64,000 nt of DNA from Synechococcus sp. J7-Johnson (GTDB lineage: Bacteria > Cyanobacteriota > Cyanobacteriia > PCC-6307 > Cyanobiaceae). A program made the position numbers and the translations under genes. Where the stretch lies: assembly GCF_024345795.1 (NCBI RefSeq), contig NZ_JAGQBU010000001.1, forward strand, positions 182,015 through 246,014, in the 5' to 3' direction. The notes beneath the pieces are model-generated. The model saw nothing but the letters and a program-made list of their open reading frames with translations. It made no database searches and was not told the origin of the DNA. Shown one piece after another: positions 52,292-60,884 of the stretch (positions are counted from its first letter, which is position 1; each line of letters begins with the position of its first letter).

Positions 52292-53937
52292 TGAGCCGTT
52301 ACCGGCAGGGGCTGGGGCAGGCGGATCTGGCCGCCGGACTGACCGCCGCGGCGGTGGTGCTGCCGAAGGCGATGGCCTACGCCACCATTGCCGGTCTGCC
52401 GGTGCAGGTGGGTCTTTACACGGCTCTGGTGCCGATGGCGGTCTATGCCCTGCTGGGTAGCTCGAGACCCCTGAGCGTCAGCACCACCACCACGCTGGCG
52501 ATCCTGGTGGGCAGCGAGCTGAACCGGCTGACGCCGACCGGCGAGCCCGGCGCCCTGGTGGCGGCCAGCGCCACCCTGGCCCTGCTGGTGGGAGCCATGC
52601 TCTGCGGCGCGGCCCTGCTGCGGCTCGGTTTCATCGCCAACTTCATCTCCGAGTCGGTGCTGGTGGGCTTCAAGTCCGGCATCGGCGTGGTGATCGTGGC
52701 CGATCAACTGCCCAAGCTGCTCGGACTCCATGCCGAGAAGGACGGGTTCTTCCGGGACCTGGCCGTCCTGCTGGGCCAGATCCCCCAGGCCTCGCTCGCC
52801 ACGATCCTGCTCTCGGCGGGTCTGTTCAGCCTGCTGTTCAGCCTCAGGCGGCGATGGCCATCTGTGCCGGCGCCGCTGGTGGTGGTGGCCATCGCCATCG
52901 CCAGCAGCGCCCTGCTGGGGCTCGATCGCCTCGGCGTGGAGCTGGTGGGGGCGGTGCCCAGGGGCCTGCCCGCCCTCACCTGGCCCCGGCTCGATCTGCT
53001 TGGTGGGCTCTGGCCTGGGGCGGCCGGCATCGCCATGATGAGTTTCACGGAAAGCATTGCGGCTGCACGGGCGTTCCGCGCCAGCGACGAGCCCTCTCCG
53101 GATCCCGACCGGGAACTGCTGGCCCTGGGGCTCGCCAACATCGGTGGCGGGTTCTTCGGGGCCATGGCCGCCGGTGGTGGCACCACCCAGACCGCCGTGA
53201 ACCGCCAGGCCGGCGCCCGCAGCCAGGTGGCCGAGCTGGTGACGGCTGGGGCCGCCCTGGCCACGCTGCTGCTGCTGGCCCCCTGGATCGCCTTGATGCC
53301 CCAGGCCGCCCTGGCGGTGGTGGTGATCGTGTACTCCTTCGAGCTGATCGCTCCCGGCGAATTCCTGGCGATCCGCCGCGTGCGCCACATCGAATTCCGC
53401 TGGGCGGTGGTGGCCTTCCTGGGGGTGGTGTTCCTGGGAACCCTCAAGGGCATCCTTGTGGCCGTGATCCTCTCTCTGCTGGCCCTGGTTCAGCAGGAGG
53501 TGAACCCACCGGTGTATGCCATCGGCCGCAAGCGCGGTACCGATGTGTTCCGGCCGCTCTCAGCCAGGCATCCACATGATGAGACCTGGCCTGGGCTGCT
53601 GCTGCTCCGTGCTGAGGGGCGCCTGTTCTTCGCCAATGCCCATGGCGTTCTCACCAGGATGCGCGCCGAGGTGGATCGCCACCAGCCCAGGGTGGTGGTG
53701 CTGGATGGCAGCGCCGTGATCGACCTTGAATACTCCGCCCTCAAGGTGCTCACCGAAGCGGAACGCCAACTGGATCGGGAGGGCATCTCACTCTGGCTGG
53801 CGGGGCTGAACCCCACGGTGCTGGAGGTGATCCGCCGATCGGAGCTGGGCGAACGCCTGGGCAAGGAGCGGATGCACCGCAACATCGAGCGGGCGGTGGA
53901 GCACTACCTCGCTGAGGGGCTGGAGGCGAAAGGCTGA
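52291..53937 (+). CDS. SulP/SLC26-family anion transporter with STAS domain
   Basis: 548 residues. About 1-400 form the membrane domain (VVLPKAMAYATIAGLPVQVG is the SLC26 TM1 consensus; MSFTESIAAARAFRA and GGTTQTAVNRQAGARS are further blocks). About 430-548 are a STAS domain (VVVLDGSAVIDLEYSALKVL). Sulfate or bicarbonate carrier in the plasma membrane. Position after the sulfatase/FGE genes favours sulfate uptake. Overlaps the DUF202 gene by a single base (end 52291, start 52291). Confidence 0.88.
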   Translation: MSRYRQGLGQADLAAGLTAAAVVLPKAMAYATIAGLPVQVGLYTALVPMAVYALLGSSRPLSVSTTTTLAILVGSELNRLTPTGEPGALVAASATLALLVGAMLCGAALLRLGFIANFISESVLVGFKSGIGVVIVADQLPKLLGLHAEKDGFFRDLAVLLGQIPQASLATILLSAGLFSLLFSLRRRWPSVPAPLVVVAIAIASSALLGLDRLGVELVGAVPRGLPALTWPRLDLLGGLWPGAAGIAMMSFTESIAAARAFRASDEPSPDPDRELLALGLANIGGGFFGAMAAGGGTTQTAVNRQAGARSQVAELVTAGAALATLLLLAPWIALMPQAALAVVVIVYSFELIAPGEFLAIRRVRHIEFRWAVVAFLGVVFLGTLKGILVAVILSLLALVQQEVNPPVYAIGRKRGTDVFRPLSARHPHDETWPGLLLLRAEGRLFFANAHGVLTRMRAEVDRHQPRVVVLDGSAVIDLEYSALKVLTEAERQLDREGISLWLAGLNPTVLEVIRRSELGERLGKERMHRNIERAVEHYLAEGLEAKG

Positions 53938-53971
53938 TCACCTGAACGATCGAACCTGCTGATGCGACGGA

Positions 53972-55642
53972 TCAGACCTTGGGAACGGTACTGGCATTGC
54001 CGTTGCGGATGGCGTGATAGCCCGGCGAGAGGATCTCCACCTCGGCGGCGGCGAAATGGTCCTGCAAAGCCGCCAGCACGTCCGAGAGGGTTTCGCGGTA
54101 GGTGTCAGCCCCGATCACGAAGGCATTGAGCTCATAGCTGATATGGAAATCATTCAGGGAGGTCTGAATCACGTATGGCTCCACCTCATCACTGATCCCC
54201 TTGACACTCTTGGCCGCAGCCAGCATCAGTTCATGTACACGGCGCCAGGGCACGTCGTAGCCGATGGTGATCGTGGTGGCGATCGCAACGGGTTGCTGGA
54301 TCTCACGCCGCGAGAAACTGAAATTCACCACAGAGGCGCCGATCACCATGGCGTTGGGAATACTCACCAGTTCATTTCTTGGTGTGCGCACCCGGGTCAC
54401 CAGCAACGCCCGCTCCTGCACCACCCCCACCGTGCCGTTGATGTCCACCCGGTCGCCCAGGCGAAATGCGCGGGTGTAGATCAGCATCAGGCCACTGATG
54501 ATGTTGGTGGCGATGGCACTGGAGCCGAGGGCCGCCAGGGCACCCACGAACAGACCGGCCCCCTGGAAGGCCTTGCTGCCGGATCCAGGGATGTAGGGGT
54601 AGGCCAGCACCACGCCGATCAGGGCAATGAAGATCGTGGCCAGCCGCGCCGTGGGCAGGGCCCATTCCTGGTAGAAGCCTGGAATGCGCACCCGGCCGCG
54701 CTCGAGGGCGGAGAACCAGGCGTTGCTGGCGCGGATCGCCATCACGGTGATGGCCAGGATCAGCAGGATCGAGACCAGGTTCGGAAGCGCCCCGGCCGCT
54801 GCGTCAAAAGTTTTGCGGATCACCTCCAGAATCTGCTGACGCAGGCCTTCGGCAATCCCCTGGGTGGGCGGGAACAGCCCCAGCAGCAAGGGGACCAGCA
54901 GGTAGCTGATCAGAAGCAGCACCGACCAGTGGATGACCCGGCGGACCAGCTGCAGGATCTGGCGAATCTGGACGGATTCGAGAAGCTGATTGGAGCCGAC
55001 GCGCAGGCCCTGCAACAGACGGTTCTGATCAAGGTCGATCCACCGGGCCGCCCAGCGGTTCAGCTTCGACTGGGTGCGGATCCAGAACAGGTAGACGACG
55101 AGCACCAGCAGGGCCAGGGCCGTTCCCTTGACCCAGGCGATGGGCGTGCGGCTGCGCCTGTAGGCGGTGACGGCGCTGACCAGACGGCTGCGGTACGTCT
55201 CGGCCAGCTCCTGGCGGCTGAGATCGAAGCAGGCCGCCACCCGGTCATCGACGGCCATGAACCGCTCCGAGCCGCCGTCGGCGCGGGGGCGCACGAGGAA
55301 GGTGTAGGGCGCAGCATCCTCGATGCTGAGGCGCTCGGGCTGGAACGACGGGCTCTCAGCCAGACGACCCAGTTGCTGAGTCGCCTGCCGGGCGAACTCC
55401 ACTGGGTCCCGTGCTCCAATCGCCGAGCGGATCTCCAGCACCTTCCGGCCATCAAGGGTGATGAACTGGGGAGGATCGATGCAGTGCGCCTTGTCGGCGG
55501 CCGGGGTCGTGTCCTTCTGGGCGTGAAGCGGCAGCGGCGAGACCAGCGCCAGCGCCAGGGACACCCCCAGGGCCAGTGTCGCCCGCAGAGCCAAGTGAAA
55601 CCGGCGGGCCTGAGCACCTGATCGCACCACGGGAGGCGTCAC
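53972..55642 (-). CDS. MscS-family mechanosensitive channel
   Basis: 556 residues with a signal peptide (ALALVSPLPLHAQ) and a periplasmic N-terminal domain (about 40-160). Membrane helices lie at about 175-195, 230-270 and 290-390. The MscS core has GLFVGALAALGSSAIATNII (pore-lining TM3, Gly/Ala-rich), LIYTRAFRLGDRVDI and NELVSIPNAMVIGASVVNFS. Opens on membrane tension to release solutes in hypo-osmotic shock, matching the sucrose synthesis operon at the other end of the window. GTG start at 55642. Convergent with the SulP gene, 34 bp apart. Confidence 0.88.
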   Translation of the reverse strand: MTPPVVRSGAQARRFHLALRATLALGVSLALALVSPLPLHAQKDTTPAADKAHCIDPPQFITLDGRKVLEIRSAIGARDPVEFARQATQQLGRLAESPSFQPERLSIEDAAPYTFLVRPRADGGSERFMAVDDRVAACFDLSRQELAETYRSRLVSAVTAYRRSRTPIAWVKGTALALLVLVVYLFWIRTQSKLNRWAARWIDLDQNRLLQGLRVGSNQLLESVQIRQILQLVRRVIHWSVLLLISYLLVPLLLGLFPPTQGIAEGLRQQILEVIRKTFDAAAGALPNLVSILLILAITVMAIRASNAWFSALERGRVRIPGFYQEWALPTARLATIFIALIGVVLAYPYIPGSGSKAFQGAGLFVGALAALGSSAIATNIISGLMLIYTRAFRLGDRVDINGTVGVVQERALLVTRVRTPRNELVSIPNAMVIGASVVNFSFSRREIQQPVAIATTITIGYDVPWRRVHELMLAAAKSVKGISDEVEPYVIQTSLNDFHISYELNAFVIGADTYRETLSDVLAALQDHFAAAEVEILSPGYHAIRNGNASTVPKV

Positions 55643-55739
55643 GGCTGGCTTAATCCGACTGAATGGGGATCATGGTGCACCTCCTACACACGTGTAACCG
55701 GTGAATAGGTTGCCCGAAACCTGGGGAGGAGGTCAGCCC

Positions 55740-56195
55740 ATGGACCCGACAGTCTCAAGCCCAGGTCTGCCTGGTCGCCGCTGGCCCAGACGGCGGGGAT
55801 GGTTCTGGTCGGCCGCGCTGCTGGTGGCACTTCTGGTGACCCTGCCATAAGTTTCACCCGGCCGGGCAGCAGCTGAGATCCCTGCCGCCCAGGTGGAAGT
55901 TGATGGGGCCAGCTTGTTCCAGGTGCGGAGCTCGAAGGACTACAGCGCCGAACAACGGGCGGATGCGGCCAATGACCTGCCCCAGAGAGCTGCCCGGAAC
56001 CCCAGGCCGGATGTGCCGAGTCCGAAGCAGGAGACGGCGGTGCAGAAGCTGGTGAACGAGTGACAGGGGCTGCGTTTTCGCCTGGTGGTGGTGCGATCGG
56101 CGGTGGAAGTGGTGGGTCCGGAGACCGCACCCAATCCCCAGCCTGCAAACGGTGAGTCGCCGCTGCCGCCCGCCGGCACGACCGCCCCCGAGCCG
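55740..56195 (+). pseudogene. N-terminal remnant of an MscS-like channel
   Basis: Begins with a strong Shine-Dalgarno (GGAGGAGGT) and an ATG, encoding a signal-like segment (WFWSAALLVALLVTLP), then a TAA at 55848. In the same frame it continues AEIPAAQVEVDGASLFQVRS, SKDYSAEQRADAANDLPQ, then a TGA at about 56060 and a Pro-rich end. The VDGxxLFQVRS and AEQRA blocks match the N-terminal domains of the two intact channel genes here ([19 protein letters not shown]). No membrane core follows, because the sequence switches to aldehyde dehydrogenase. Confidence 0.5.
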
Positions 56196-56930
56196 CCCAG
56201 GCAACCGCCGCCCAGCGGATCCTCTGGGCCAAGTGTATCAACGCCGGCCAGGTGTGCGTCAACGTGGATTACCTCTTCATGCCCGATGGGAGCATCGACG
56301 CCTTCGTCGCCCATGCGAAGCGGCTCGTCGCCGAGCACTATCCCGATCTGAATGGGCCGGACTACACCGCAATGATCGTTCAGCCTGCCTTCGATCGGCT
56401 CGTCGCAACGCTGGAGGATGGGAAGGCGCGCGGCGCGACCGTGATCAACCTGGCGCCCGACCAGCAGCTCGATGCCCGTCACCGCAAGCTCGCCCCGCAC
56501 ATCGTTCTCGGGGTGTCCGACGAGATGACGATCATGAAGGAAGAGATCTTCGGGCCGTTCTTGCCGATCAAGCCGCATCGTCAGGCCGAAGAAGTCATCG
56601 CCTACGTCAACGGCCACGATCGCCCACTCGCGTTCTATCCATTCACCAACGACAAGCGACTGGTCCAGCGGTCTATCACCGATATTCTCTCGGGCAGCGT
56701 CGGCGTGAATGAGGCGATCGTGCAGGTGGGGCAGCACAACCTGCCGTTCGGCGGCGTCGGCGCCAGCGGCATGGGGCACTACCACGGTTATTAGGGCGTT
56801 TTAACCTTTTCGAAGCTCCGGCCAATCTTTCGCCAAGGGCTCTTTCCCTCCATTCAGTTGGCGCTGCAGCCCCCCTTACGGGAAGCGCGCCAAGCTCATC
56901 TTGGACTGGTTGTCGACGTTACGAGGCTAG
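56195..56930 (+). pseudogene. Aldehyde dehydrogenase, truncated and broken (coniferyl-aldehyde-dehydrogenase-like)
   Basis: Starts mid-protein with AAQRILWAKCINAGQVCVNV, where the Cys-containing block marks the region just before the active-site loop. It continues DEMTIMKEEIFGPFLPIKPH, DRPLAFYPF, and NLPFGGVGASGMGHYHGY. A TAG (56792-56794) replaces the Glu expected after HYHGY. Past it, LTFSKLRPIFRQGL is in the same frame, and YGKRAKLILDWLSTLRG follows after a one-base shift, ending at a TAG at 56930. At least 200 N-terminal residues are missing. A nonsense mutation and a frameshift confirm it is dead. Confidence 0.8.
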
Positions 56931-56957
56931 TGATTGCGGTCGCTCAATGATCGGACC

Positions 56958-57464
56958 TTAGCGAATTTCGATTGCAGATCCACGCTTGAGCCAACAGCGA
57001 ACGACACGGGTGATCGGGCCACGCAGCAGCAGGTACGGCACAAAGGCCAGCAAGCCCGCGATGATCACAGCTTCGGCTGGATGAAACGTGTCGAACACGA
57101 TGAATTGGTAGATCAGGTCCATGCACAGGCCGAGGAGGATGACCCGCGCTGTGGAGACCAGCCCCTCGTGCAGGCGACTGCTGCGCTTGGTTGGGTCGCT
57201 CAGAAGGGTCCAGAGGTAGGGAATGCGCCCGGTCCGGGCGTCCTTGATGCCATCGACCAGCGCCGCAACCGACGCCATGATGGGTTGCAGAACAAAACGG
57301 AAGGTCATCGGCCCGCTGGGACGGTCGAGCAGGTTTTGCCAGATGCGCTCAAAGACCGGCCCCGAGAGACCGTGCATGGCCACCCCAAGAACCACGAACG
57401 CGACCATCAGCACGATCACCAATCGAGCCAGAAGAATCTTCGTCTTTGATGCTTTTTCTGTCAT
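56958..57464 (-). CDS. Small membrane protein of unknown function
   Basis: 168 residues with three or four predicted helices (LARLVIVLMVAFVVLGVAMH, then about 60-75, 105-125 FIVFDTFHPAEAVIIAG, and AFVPYLLL). The loop RLHEGLVSTARVILLGLCMD and the end RGPITRVVRCWLKR look conserved. No known family recognised. Codon use is less typical than the core genes. Lies between two gene remnants, so it may be an acquired cargo gene. Confidence 0.6.
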   Translation of the reverse strand: MTEKASKTKILLARLVIVLMVAFVVLGVAMHGLSGPVFERIWQNLLDRPSGPMTFRFVLQPIMASVAALVDGIKDARTGRIPYLWTLLSDPTKRSSRLHEGLVSTARVILLGLCMDLIYQFIVFDTFHPAEAVIIAGLLAFVPYLLLRGPITRVVRCWLKRGSAIEIR

Positions 57465-57571
57465 CGTCTGATCTGCCTCGCTTGCCCTGAAAATGGTGTT
57501 GTTCCTGCCAATGCAGGGATTGATTTTTGGCGCAGTGATGCAGGCGTGCTTCTATCAGTTATATCGCAGAC

Positions 57572-57990
57572 TCATCCAGCCTCCACTACGCGCTTGATCC
57601 TATCGACGGCCAGGGCGAGCGGCAGTAGCGATCCCTCCTCCACCGACCTCGCCTGTCCTGCTGCAAACGGGCTGTCGAGATAGGCGATCAGCAGCAGCAG
57701 CAGCTTTATCAGCAGGAAGGAGATCACGCCAATGAAGAACAGGGATTCGCCGAAGGGCTCGATTTCGGTCCGCACAAGCCCCCCGGTCTGCAGGTCCGCT
57801 CCGATGTAAGCCATCCAACAGACGGAGGGCACGAAGGTGGTTTCCCTGATCGCCTCGATGTGATGCACGGCGCGGCGGATCTTGGTGAGCTCAAGGAGCA
57901 GGCGGGCCTGCAGGGGCGCGGCACCGGCATCAGCGGCGGCGTTTGCGGACTGATGCGCCGAGCTCGCCTGAAGCCCGGGCCCCTGTCCAT
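57572..57990 (-). pseudogene. N-terminally truncated membrane protein
   Basis: The minus frame is open from a stop near 58015 down to 57572, but the first start codon is a GTG at 57868. Upstream residues (APLQARLLLELTKIRRAVHH, then IEAIRETTFVPSVCWMAYIG) look like real protein continuing in the same frame without any start. The downstream part has a helix FFIGVISFLLIKLLLLLIAY. The gene seems to have lost its 5' end; family not recognised. Confidence 0.45.
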
Positions 57991-58027
57991 ACTTAAACCT
58001 GCCTCCTGTGGCCCCGCATCACCATCG

Positions 58028-58525
58028 ATGCCAGGGTTCCTCTCCGGCCTTCTGGCCCTGCTGCGCCTGCCCTATCCCGTCGATGCGCTGAAGCCGGCGA
58101 TCGATTCCACCACCATGGCGATCCACCACAACCGCCATCACCAGGCCTATGTGAACAACCTCAACGCCGCCGTGGCCGCTGATCCGGTCCTGCAGGGGCT
58201 GACCCTGGACGCCCTGTTGGCCAGGCTGTCGATGCGCTCCGATCCCGTGCGCAACAACGCCGGCGGACTCCGGAATCACCCCGTTTTCCGGACCTCCCTC
58301 ACCCGGCCCTGCCGGGGCGGCGAACCCGCCTCAACCCTGGCGGCCGCGATCGAGGGAGTTCGGTTCCTTCGAGGCCTTCGAGGCCGCCTTCTGCAGCGCT
58401 GACCTGCAGCACTTTGGTTCCAGCTGCGCGCCAACGACGTGTGGGAGCACGCCTACTACCTCCAATACCGAAACCGCCGAGCCGACTACCTCTAAGCCTG
58501 GTTTTCGGTGGTTGACTGGGATCAG
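58028..58525 (+). pseudogene. Fe/Mn superoxide dismutase, broken
   Basis: The intact start encodes RLPYPVDALKPAIDSTTMAI, then HHNRHHQAYVNNLNAAV (N-terminal metal His of Fe/Mn SOD) and DPVRNNAGGLRNHPVF (partly altered second His region). After about 58290 the frame fails. Other frames hold [13 protein letters not shown], then [13 protein letters not shown] after an extra G near 58357, and [18 protein letters not shown] (C-terminal His) from 58439. The metal-site DxWxH block is therefore present but out of frame, and the segment between is deleted. A complete gene would run about 600 bp; this has multiple lesions. Confidence 0.82.
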
Positions 58526-58631
58526 GCGTGACGCGGCCACGAGGAAATTCTGCGGCCAGGCTAAACACAGAAGAATCCGACCTAATGTCATGAGATTGTT
58601 GCCAAGTGAAGATGCCAAGCAAAGGCATACA

Positions 58632-60374
58632 ATGCCATCTGCAACATCCAGATCCAGACCATCGCTAGAAAAAGCCGGGCGTGCCTTGGCCATATTTGGC
58701 GCAGTACTGCTACTGACCCTCACCACCCCTGTCTTTGGAACGGCTCAACCACTGATAGAGCCTGAAGTCTCTAACAAACAAACACATCTTGAGAGAAGTA
58801 TTGACGGCTTTCCAGTTACTCTAGATCAAAAGCCCCTCTTGTATGTCCGGCGGGGGTTTGGGCCATTTACGGCGGAGGAGAGAGCCTCTACTATAAGCAG
58901 AAGAATTGAACGCATTGCCAGAGATGATTCTATCTCTGTTGAAGACCTTAAGATGGTGAAGAGCACTTATGATAACTCATTCTATCTGAGCACAGGCAGA
59001 GAATTGTTTCTGACGGTGCACGAGCGAGATGCAAGAGATAACCGTTCAACGCCAGAGATGGTAGCTCAGAAATCATTGCAGAGCATTAAGGACGCTATTT
59101 CACAATATCGACAGGATCGAAAACCTGAACGACTGCTTCGAAACATTATGCTTACCGCTATAGCCAGCATTGCTTTTATAGGTGTCAGCATTTTTGCTAT
59201 CAAGATTTCGGGAAAAGTATTTCCGCTTGTTGGACAGTTTATTGCGTCACGTATGCCTGAGACCCGTATCAAGGATATTAAGATAATACCATCCTCTGTA
59301 ATAAGCGCTGTGTCGCTTAAACTGCTGAAGCTTATTCGTCTATTCCTCCTTTTGGTTTTGCTGCTTGTTTATGCTACTTTTGTACTTCGCTTATTTCCCT
59401 GGACAAGGAATCTAGGTGAAAGTATTGCCGGGCATTTTTATCAGTCACTCGAACTCGTTGTAACTGCCATAGGCAATTACTTGCCCAATGTTTTCGTCAT
59501 TACAATTATCATTATTATAACTTCTTATATAACAAAAGCAATGAAGATCATGTTTAGGGCCCTTGAAAGCGAACATTTTGTTGTTCCAGGCTTTTATGCT
59601 GATTGGGCTAAGCCTACTTATAATCTTCTGTTGGTTGTAGTCATCGCCTTGGCCGCTGTCCTGGCATTTCCATACTTGCCTGGTTTTGATTCTCCGGCCT
59701 TTCGAGGTATTTCCGTTTTTCTCGGTCTTCTTTTATCCCTAGGCTCTAGCTCGGCAATCACCAATATAATCGGAGGAATAATTTTCATCTATACCCGTGC
59801 CTTCCGAATTGGAGATCACATTCAAATAGGAGATGTAATTGGAGACATAGTTGAGACAAGCTTTTTAGCGATTCGCGTTTGCACTCCATCAAATCAGATA
59901 ATTACTATTCCCAATTCAACACTTTTAAGTGGCAAGGTGATAAACTATAATATTTCTTCGCGTGAATTAAACAGATATCCAATTCTTCAGACAACGATTA
60001 CCTTGGGGTATGACCTTTCATGGCGAAAGGTTAACACAACACTAATTGAAGCTGCTCTAGCCACTGAGCATATTCTCCGTGAACCGGCACCTTTTGTCCT
60101 TCAAACTAGCCTAGACAATCATTACATAAGTTATCAATTAAATGCTTACACTAGCAGGCCTAACCTAATGGTGCTTATCTATTCGGAACTTCATCAAAGT
60201 ATTCTAGATAGGTGCAATGAAGCAGGGATTGAGATTCTATCCCCCAGTTACACCTCTCTCCGTGATGGAAATGCAATAACAATTCCAAAAGACTACTTGC
60301 CCTTAGGCTATGTCGCGCCTCCCTTTTGTGTTGCATCTTCAGAAATCAATGTTATCAATGAGAATAATGGGTAG
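58632..60374 (+). CDS. MscS-family channel of AT-rich, probably foreign origin
   Basis: About 580 residues. Signal peptide ([18 protein letters not shown]) and periplasmic domain ([19 protein letters not shown]). Helices at about 170-190, 220-270, 280-300, 330-380. Core: [19 protein letters not shown] (pore helix), [20 protein letters not shown], and [19 protein letters not shown]. The layout equals that of the 53972-55642 channel, but the DNA is strikingly AT-rich with Ile/Lys/Asn codons ending in A/T, unlike its neighbours. I used the ATG at 58632, which starts the signal peptide, although the frame begins at 58512. Intact, so possibly functional. Confidence 0.85.
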   Translation: MPSATSRSRPSLEKAGRALAIFGAVLLLTLTTPVFGTAQPLIEPEVSNKQTHLERSIDGFPVTLDQKPLLYVRRGFGPFTAEERASTISRRIERIARDDSISVEDLKMVKSTYDNSFYLSTGRELFLTVHERDARDNRSTPEMVAQKSLQSIKDAISQYRQDRKPERLLRNIMLTAIASIAFIGVSIFAIKISGKVFPLVGQFIASRMPETRIKDIKIIPSSVISAVSLKLLKLIRLFLLLVLLLVYATFVLRLFPWTRNLGESIAGHFYQSLELVVTAIGNYLPNVFVITIIIIITSYITKAMKIMFRALESEHFVVPGFYADWAKPTYNLLLVVVIALAAVLAFPYLPGFDSPAFRGISVFLGLLLSLGSSSAITNIIGGIIFIYTRAFRIGDHIQIGDVIGDIVETSFLAIRVCTPSNQIITIPNSTLLSGKVINYNISSRELNRYPILQTTITLGYDLSWRKVNTTLIEAALATEHILREPAPFVLQTSLDNHYISYQLNAYTSRPNLMVLIYSELHQSILDRCNEAGIEILSPSYTSLRDGNAITIPKDYLPLGYVAPPFCVASSEINVINENNG

Positions 60375-60573
60375 AGTGCGTAAGGGCGCAAATCAAGTAA
60401 CCTGAAATCATGCAGCTGGGGACTCCTTGCAACAGCAAATCCCTTGCGACACCCGTAGTTCCAGCGATCTGGACCCGATAGATTGCTCCGCCGCCCATGT
60501 ACCGCAAGCAGAGGGCGACGACTCAGCCGATTAAGGTCCAAACGCTAATCATCAGCTTCCTCTTGTCCTCCTG

Positions 60574-60696
60574 GTGAAGCCCACCAATTGGCCAGCGGAA
60601 GTGAATTAGGCAACTCTCAGCATCGATGACTCCTGTACGCCGGCAGATATCACCTATCCTACGGACCTGAAGCACCTGAATGAGGCGAAGGTTTAA
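60574..60696 (+). pseudogene. IS5-like transposase remnant
   Basis: The plus-strand frame reads VKPTNWPAEVN, a TAG, then ATLSIDDSCTPADITYPT and DLKHLNEAKV before a TAA. The DATCAPADIxYPTDLxLLNEAR pattern is a conserved segment of IS5/IS1182-type DDE transposases (the first catalytic Asp region). No flanking inverted repeat is visible. Confidence 0.55.
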
Positions 60697-60730
60697 CTGA
60701 GCAAGCGCTCATGCCCGAGGCATTCTACTG

Positions 60731-60874
60731 GACACCAGCGCCCGCCTCAAGGTGCCGAACTCCCTGACCTTCACAATCGGCAAGCTGCACCGTGCCATCA
60801 ATGCTTTGCTTGGTGGCACGAATGCAACTCCGACAGCTATGATGGATGGGAAGCTCACGTTGAATCTCGAATAG
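60731..60874 (+). pseudogene. Alkylsulfatase C-terminal remnant
   Basis: The frame DTSARLKVPNSLTFTIGKLH, then RAINALLGGTNATPTAMMDG and KLTLNLE ends at a TAG at 60874. It is alignable to the SCP2-like C-terminal domain of the intact alkylsulfatase just downstream (KNPDLTITINRSDLELIMAG, then GEEKVKLEGN), with no start codon. This points to an older or duplicated copy of the same gene. The fit is by eye and modest in length. Confidence 0.4.
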
Positions 60875-60884
60875 GAGCCCTTCA

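Larger units (their letters stand above)
60375..60884. other. Intergenic debris with two gene fossils
   Basis: Contains a transposase fragment (60574-60696) and the 3' end of an alkylsulfatase gene (60731-60874). No other gene is supported. The intact alkylsulfatase starts at 60885. Confidence 0.6.

Noticed and set aside
54014..55621. A 535-codon plus-strand frame
   Set aside because: Mirror frame of the intact MscS-like gene; composition rich in Gln, Gly and His with no domain.
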